NCBI GenBank assembly: GCA_937914775.1
Contig: CALDNB010000260.1
Span: 1-7,037, forward strand
Reading direction: 5' to 3'
From: an uncultured Clostridia bacterium
GTDB taxonomy: Bacteria > Bacillota > Clostridia > Monoglobales > Firm-18
DNA length: 7,037 nt
In this document: positions 4,947 to 7,037 of the stretch, one piece after another
How positions within the stretch are numbered: the first letter of the stretch is position 1
Layout: the number at the start of each line of letters is the position of its first letter
Translations under genes and position numbers: made by a program
The notes under the pieces: model-generated
What the model was told of the DNA's origin: nothing
Database searches by the model: none
The model's input: the letters and a program-made list of their open reading frames with translations, nothing else

Positions 4947-5945
4947 ATGAATAAAATTAAAGTAGCGCAAATCGGTACAAGTGTAAACAGTCACGGCAAC
5001 GTAATTTTTAATGCCCTTAAAAAGAACAGCGACGTTTTTGAAATTGTGGGCTATGCACTTCCCGAAAACGAAAGAGAAAAGTTTCCCCAGAATATGGCAA
5101 TGTTTGAGGATTATAAAGAACTTACAGTTGATGAAATAGTTAACAATCCCGAAATTGACGCCGTAGTAATTGAGACGGAAGAAATTTATCTTACTAAATA
5201 TGCTCAGATAGTTGCAAATCACAAAAAGCATATACATATGGAAAAACCGGGCGGTACAGATTTTGCCGAATTTCAAAAATTAATTGAAACTGTTAAGAGC
5301 AATAACACGGTGTTCCACGTTGGTTATATGTACCGTTACAATCCTTACGTTAAAGAACTTAAAGAGCAGATAAAAAATGGTGAACTTGGTGATATAATAA
5401 GTGTTGAGGCACAGATGAACTGTATTCACCCAAAAGAGGTACGCCAGTGGCTTTCAACCTTTAAAGGCGGTATGATGTTCTTTTTAGGCTGCCACCTTGT
5501 AGATTTAATATATTCAATACAAGGAGAGCCAAAGAACATAATCCCTTTAAGCAAGTCAAGCGGAGTGTCAGGTGTTACGGCACAGGACTTCGGTATGGCA
5601 GTATTTGAATACGATAACGGAGTTTCCTTTGCAAAAACCTCTGCTGTAGAAAGAGGCGGGTTTGAAAGACGTCAACTTGTAGTAACGGGTACCGAAAAAA
5701 CAGTAGAATTAAAACCCCTTGAATGGTATGAGGGTCCAGACTGCTATACAGGCAGATATGTCCGTAATAGTGATGACTGGAATATATATACACCAATGGA
5801 AAAAAGTCCGCTATATGACAGATACGACAATATGATGAGAAGTTTTGCAGAAATGGTAAGAGGCGAAAAACAAAACCCATGGAGTTACGATTACGAACTG
5901 GAACTTTATAAAACAGTATTAAAGGCCTGCGGGGCACTAAAATAA
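4947..5945 (+). CDS. Gfo/Idh/MocA-family oxidoreductase
   Basis: This is a 332-residue NAD(P)-dependent oxidoreductase of the family that acts mostly on sugars, inositols and sugar derivatives. The N-terminal Rossmann domain starts KVAQIGTSVNSHG (5-17). The family EKP motif is at 99-101 (HMEKPGG), giving the catalytic lysine K100, and YMYRYNP (127-133) follows. In the C-terminal domain the active-site motif reads GGMMFFLGCHLVD (174-186). H183 is kept, but the aspartate usually four residues before it (as in inositol dehydrogenase) is F179. The ribosome binding site GGAGGGG (4934-4940) sits inside the end of the upstream gene and the start is 2 bp after its stop, so translation is probably coupled. 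It likely acts on the same pathway or substrate as the preceding dehydrogenase. Confidence 0.93.
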   Translation: MNKIKVAQIGTSVNSHGNVIFNALKKNSDVFEIVGYALPENEREKFPQNMAMFEDYKELTVDEIVNNPEIDAVVIETEEIYLTKYAQIVANHKKHIHMEKPGGTDFAEFQKLIETVKSNNTVFHVGYMYRYNPYVKELKEQIKNGELGDIISVEAQMNCIHPKEVRQWLSTFKGGMMFFLGCHLVDLIYSIQGEPKNIIPLSKSSGVSGVTAQDFGMAVFEYDNGVSFAKTSAVERGGFERRQLVVTGTEKTVELKPLEWYEGPDCYTGRYVRNSDDWNIYTPMEKSPLYDRYDNMMRSFAEMVRGEKQNPWSYDYELELYKTVLKACGALK

Positions 5946-5966
5946 TAATGAATAGGAGTATTTTTT

Positions 5967-6950
5967 ATGAAAGCGATACTTGTAAATGATGACAGAAGTT
6001 TAAGATGGGACGATGTTCCAAACCCGGTTATTAAAGACGATGAAGTGTTAGTTGAAATTCACGCTGCGGCATTAAACAGAGCAGACTTAATGCAAAGAGA
6101 GGGCGACTACCCTCCTCCTCCGGGATGTCCTGAATGGATGGGACTTGAAATCGCAGGTGTGATAACAAAAGTAGGAAAAACCGCACAGGAAAAATCAGAC
6201 TGGAAAATCGGCGACAAAGTTTGTGCACTTTTAGGCGGCGGCGGATATGCTGAACAAGTTGCAGTAAAATATGATATGTTAATGCCCGTTCCCAAAAACT
6301 GCTCCATGATTGAAGCGGCAGCAATTCCAGAAGCATTTGCTACTGCATACCTTAACTTGTTTATGGAGGGCAATATAAAACCGGGAAATACACTTCTTAT
6401 GAACGCAGGTGCTTCTGGTCTTGCAAGTGTAATAATCCCAATGGCAAAGGCGTTTGGCATAAGAGTAATCACAACAGTTTTAACTGATGAAATTGCTCAG
6501 TCAATTAAGCATCTTAACGCAGACAGAGTTGTAGTTACAACAAAAGAAGACATATCTGAAGTATTAAAAGAAGAACTGGAAAACGGAAACTCTGTTGATG
6601 TTGCAATAGACTGCCTTGGCGGTGAAATAATGGGTAAATGTATTCACTACTTAACTCACGGTGCAAGATGGATTATGATTGCGGCACTTGCAGGTCAGAA
6701 AACAGAAATTGACCTTAAAAACATTTATGTAAGAAATGTAAGAATTATAGGTAGCACACTTCGTTCAAGAACTCCCGAAACAAAGGCACAGATTTTAGCG
6801 GAACTTGTGGAAAAGGTATTCCCGAAAATCGAGGCAGGAGAAGTTAAGCCAACAATTCACGAAGTACTTCCCATAACAGAAGCAGAAAAAGCCCATGATA
6901 TATTGTATCAGGGTAAAAACGTAGGCAAAGTAGTATTGACAGTAAAATAA
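5967..6950 (+). CDS. PIG3/QOR-type NAD(P)H quinone oxidoreductase-like protein
   Basis: This is a 327-residue zinc-free medium-chain reductase of the quinone oxidoreductase branch, closest to the PIG3 subfamily by its motifs: NRADLMQREGDYPPPPG (37-53), LGGGGYAEQVAV (89-100) and PEAFATAYLNLF (121-132). Members reduce quinones, enones or similar carbonyls with NAD(P)H in the cytoplasm. The nucleotide loop is NAGASGLASVI (146-156), with Ala153 where many relatives have the last glycine. The usual following GSxEK-type NADPH phosphate-binding segment is replaced by LTDEIAQSIK (172-181), so cofactor preference may differ. AGGAG (5954-5958) precedes the ATG by 8 bp. The gene is 21 bp behind the Gfo/Idh/MocA gene and is the third operon member. 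No terminator hairpin is visible after its stop, so transcription may continue past the window. Confidence 0.92.
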   Translation: MKAILVNDDRSLRWDDVPNPVIKDDEVLVEIHAAALNRADLMQREGDYPPPPGCPEWMGLEIAGVITKVGKTAQEKSDWKIGDKVCALLGGGGYAEQVAVKYDMLMPVPKNCSMIEAAAIPEAFATAYLNLFMEGNIKPGNTLLMNAGASGLASVIIPMAKAFGIRVITTVLTDEIAQSIKHLNADRVVVTTKEDISEVLKEELENGNSVDVAIDCLGGEIMGKCIHYLTHGARWIMIAALAGQKTEIDLKNIYVRNVRIIGSTLRSRTPETKAQILAELVEKVFPKIEAGEVKPTIHEVLPITEAEKAHDILYQGKNVGKVVLTVK

Positions 6951-7037
6951 CAAAAAGCACTCAACGGCGGCTTCACATAGGTAGGAATCGGTTTTGGAAT
7001 GACCTTTTCCGCTAATATTGCATCAAAAAATCCGGAA

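Noticed and set aside
4881..5276. Minus-strand 131-codon ORF, and similar antisense ORFs at 4144-4701, 5575-5937 and 6031-6472.
   Set aside because: They lie wholly or almost wholly antisense to well-supported dehydrogenase genes, have low-complexity Cys/Phe/Tyr- or Leu-rich translations, and lack ribosome binding sites of note. They are shadows.

Overview
The window looks like a piece of a low-GC Firmicutes (Clostridia-type) chromosome. The DNA is AT-rich, start codons carry purine-rich Shine-Dalgarno sequences (GGAG, GAGGTG), and the proteins have a Lys/Asn/Ile-rich clostridial composition. I cannot name a species.

Left third (1 to about 1850) is an accessory region, more AT-rich by eye, with all genes on the minus strand. 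In minus-strand order it holds a HEPN-like protein (1689-1270), a small charged coiled-coil gene broken by an in-frame TAG (1256-1068), a complete 268-bp non-coding element with imperfect 17-bp terminal inverted repeats and a 6-bp flanking duplication (769-1036), a 190-aa conserved-looking hypothetical protein (730-158), and the end of a second copy of the same element (131-1, running off the window). The element has the architecture of a MITE (a short mobile element without its own transposase). Removing it would leave the 190-aa gene about 60 bp behind the coiled-coil gene, so it appears to have split a former HEPN / coiled-coil / hypothetical operon. Its terminal repeat also offers a consensus -35 box (TTGACA) for the downstream gene.

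Right two thirds (1893-6950) is an ordinary metabolic neighbourhood. An iron-containing alcohol dehydrogenase (+) converges on an AraC-family regulator (-) across a shared bidirectional terminator. The AraC gene is divergent from a three-gene operon (+): a medium-chain dehydrogenase lacking the usual zinc ligands, a Gfo/Idh/MocA sugar-type oxidoreductase 2 bp behind it, and a PIG3-type quinone oxidoreductase-like protein. The divergent spacer contains overlapping sigma-A-type promoters and a direct repeat that is a plausible AraC operator. The inferred theme is regulated redox processing of a sugar, polyol or sugar-derived carbonyl compound. The substrate cannot be read from sequence.

The most notable things are the MITE-like element with its two same-orientation copies bracketing a passenger gene, the possible promoter it creates, and the HEPN/coiled-coil pair. 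The metabolic part is well recognised at family level, with some catalytic-residue oddities.
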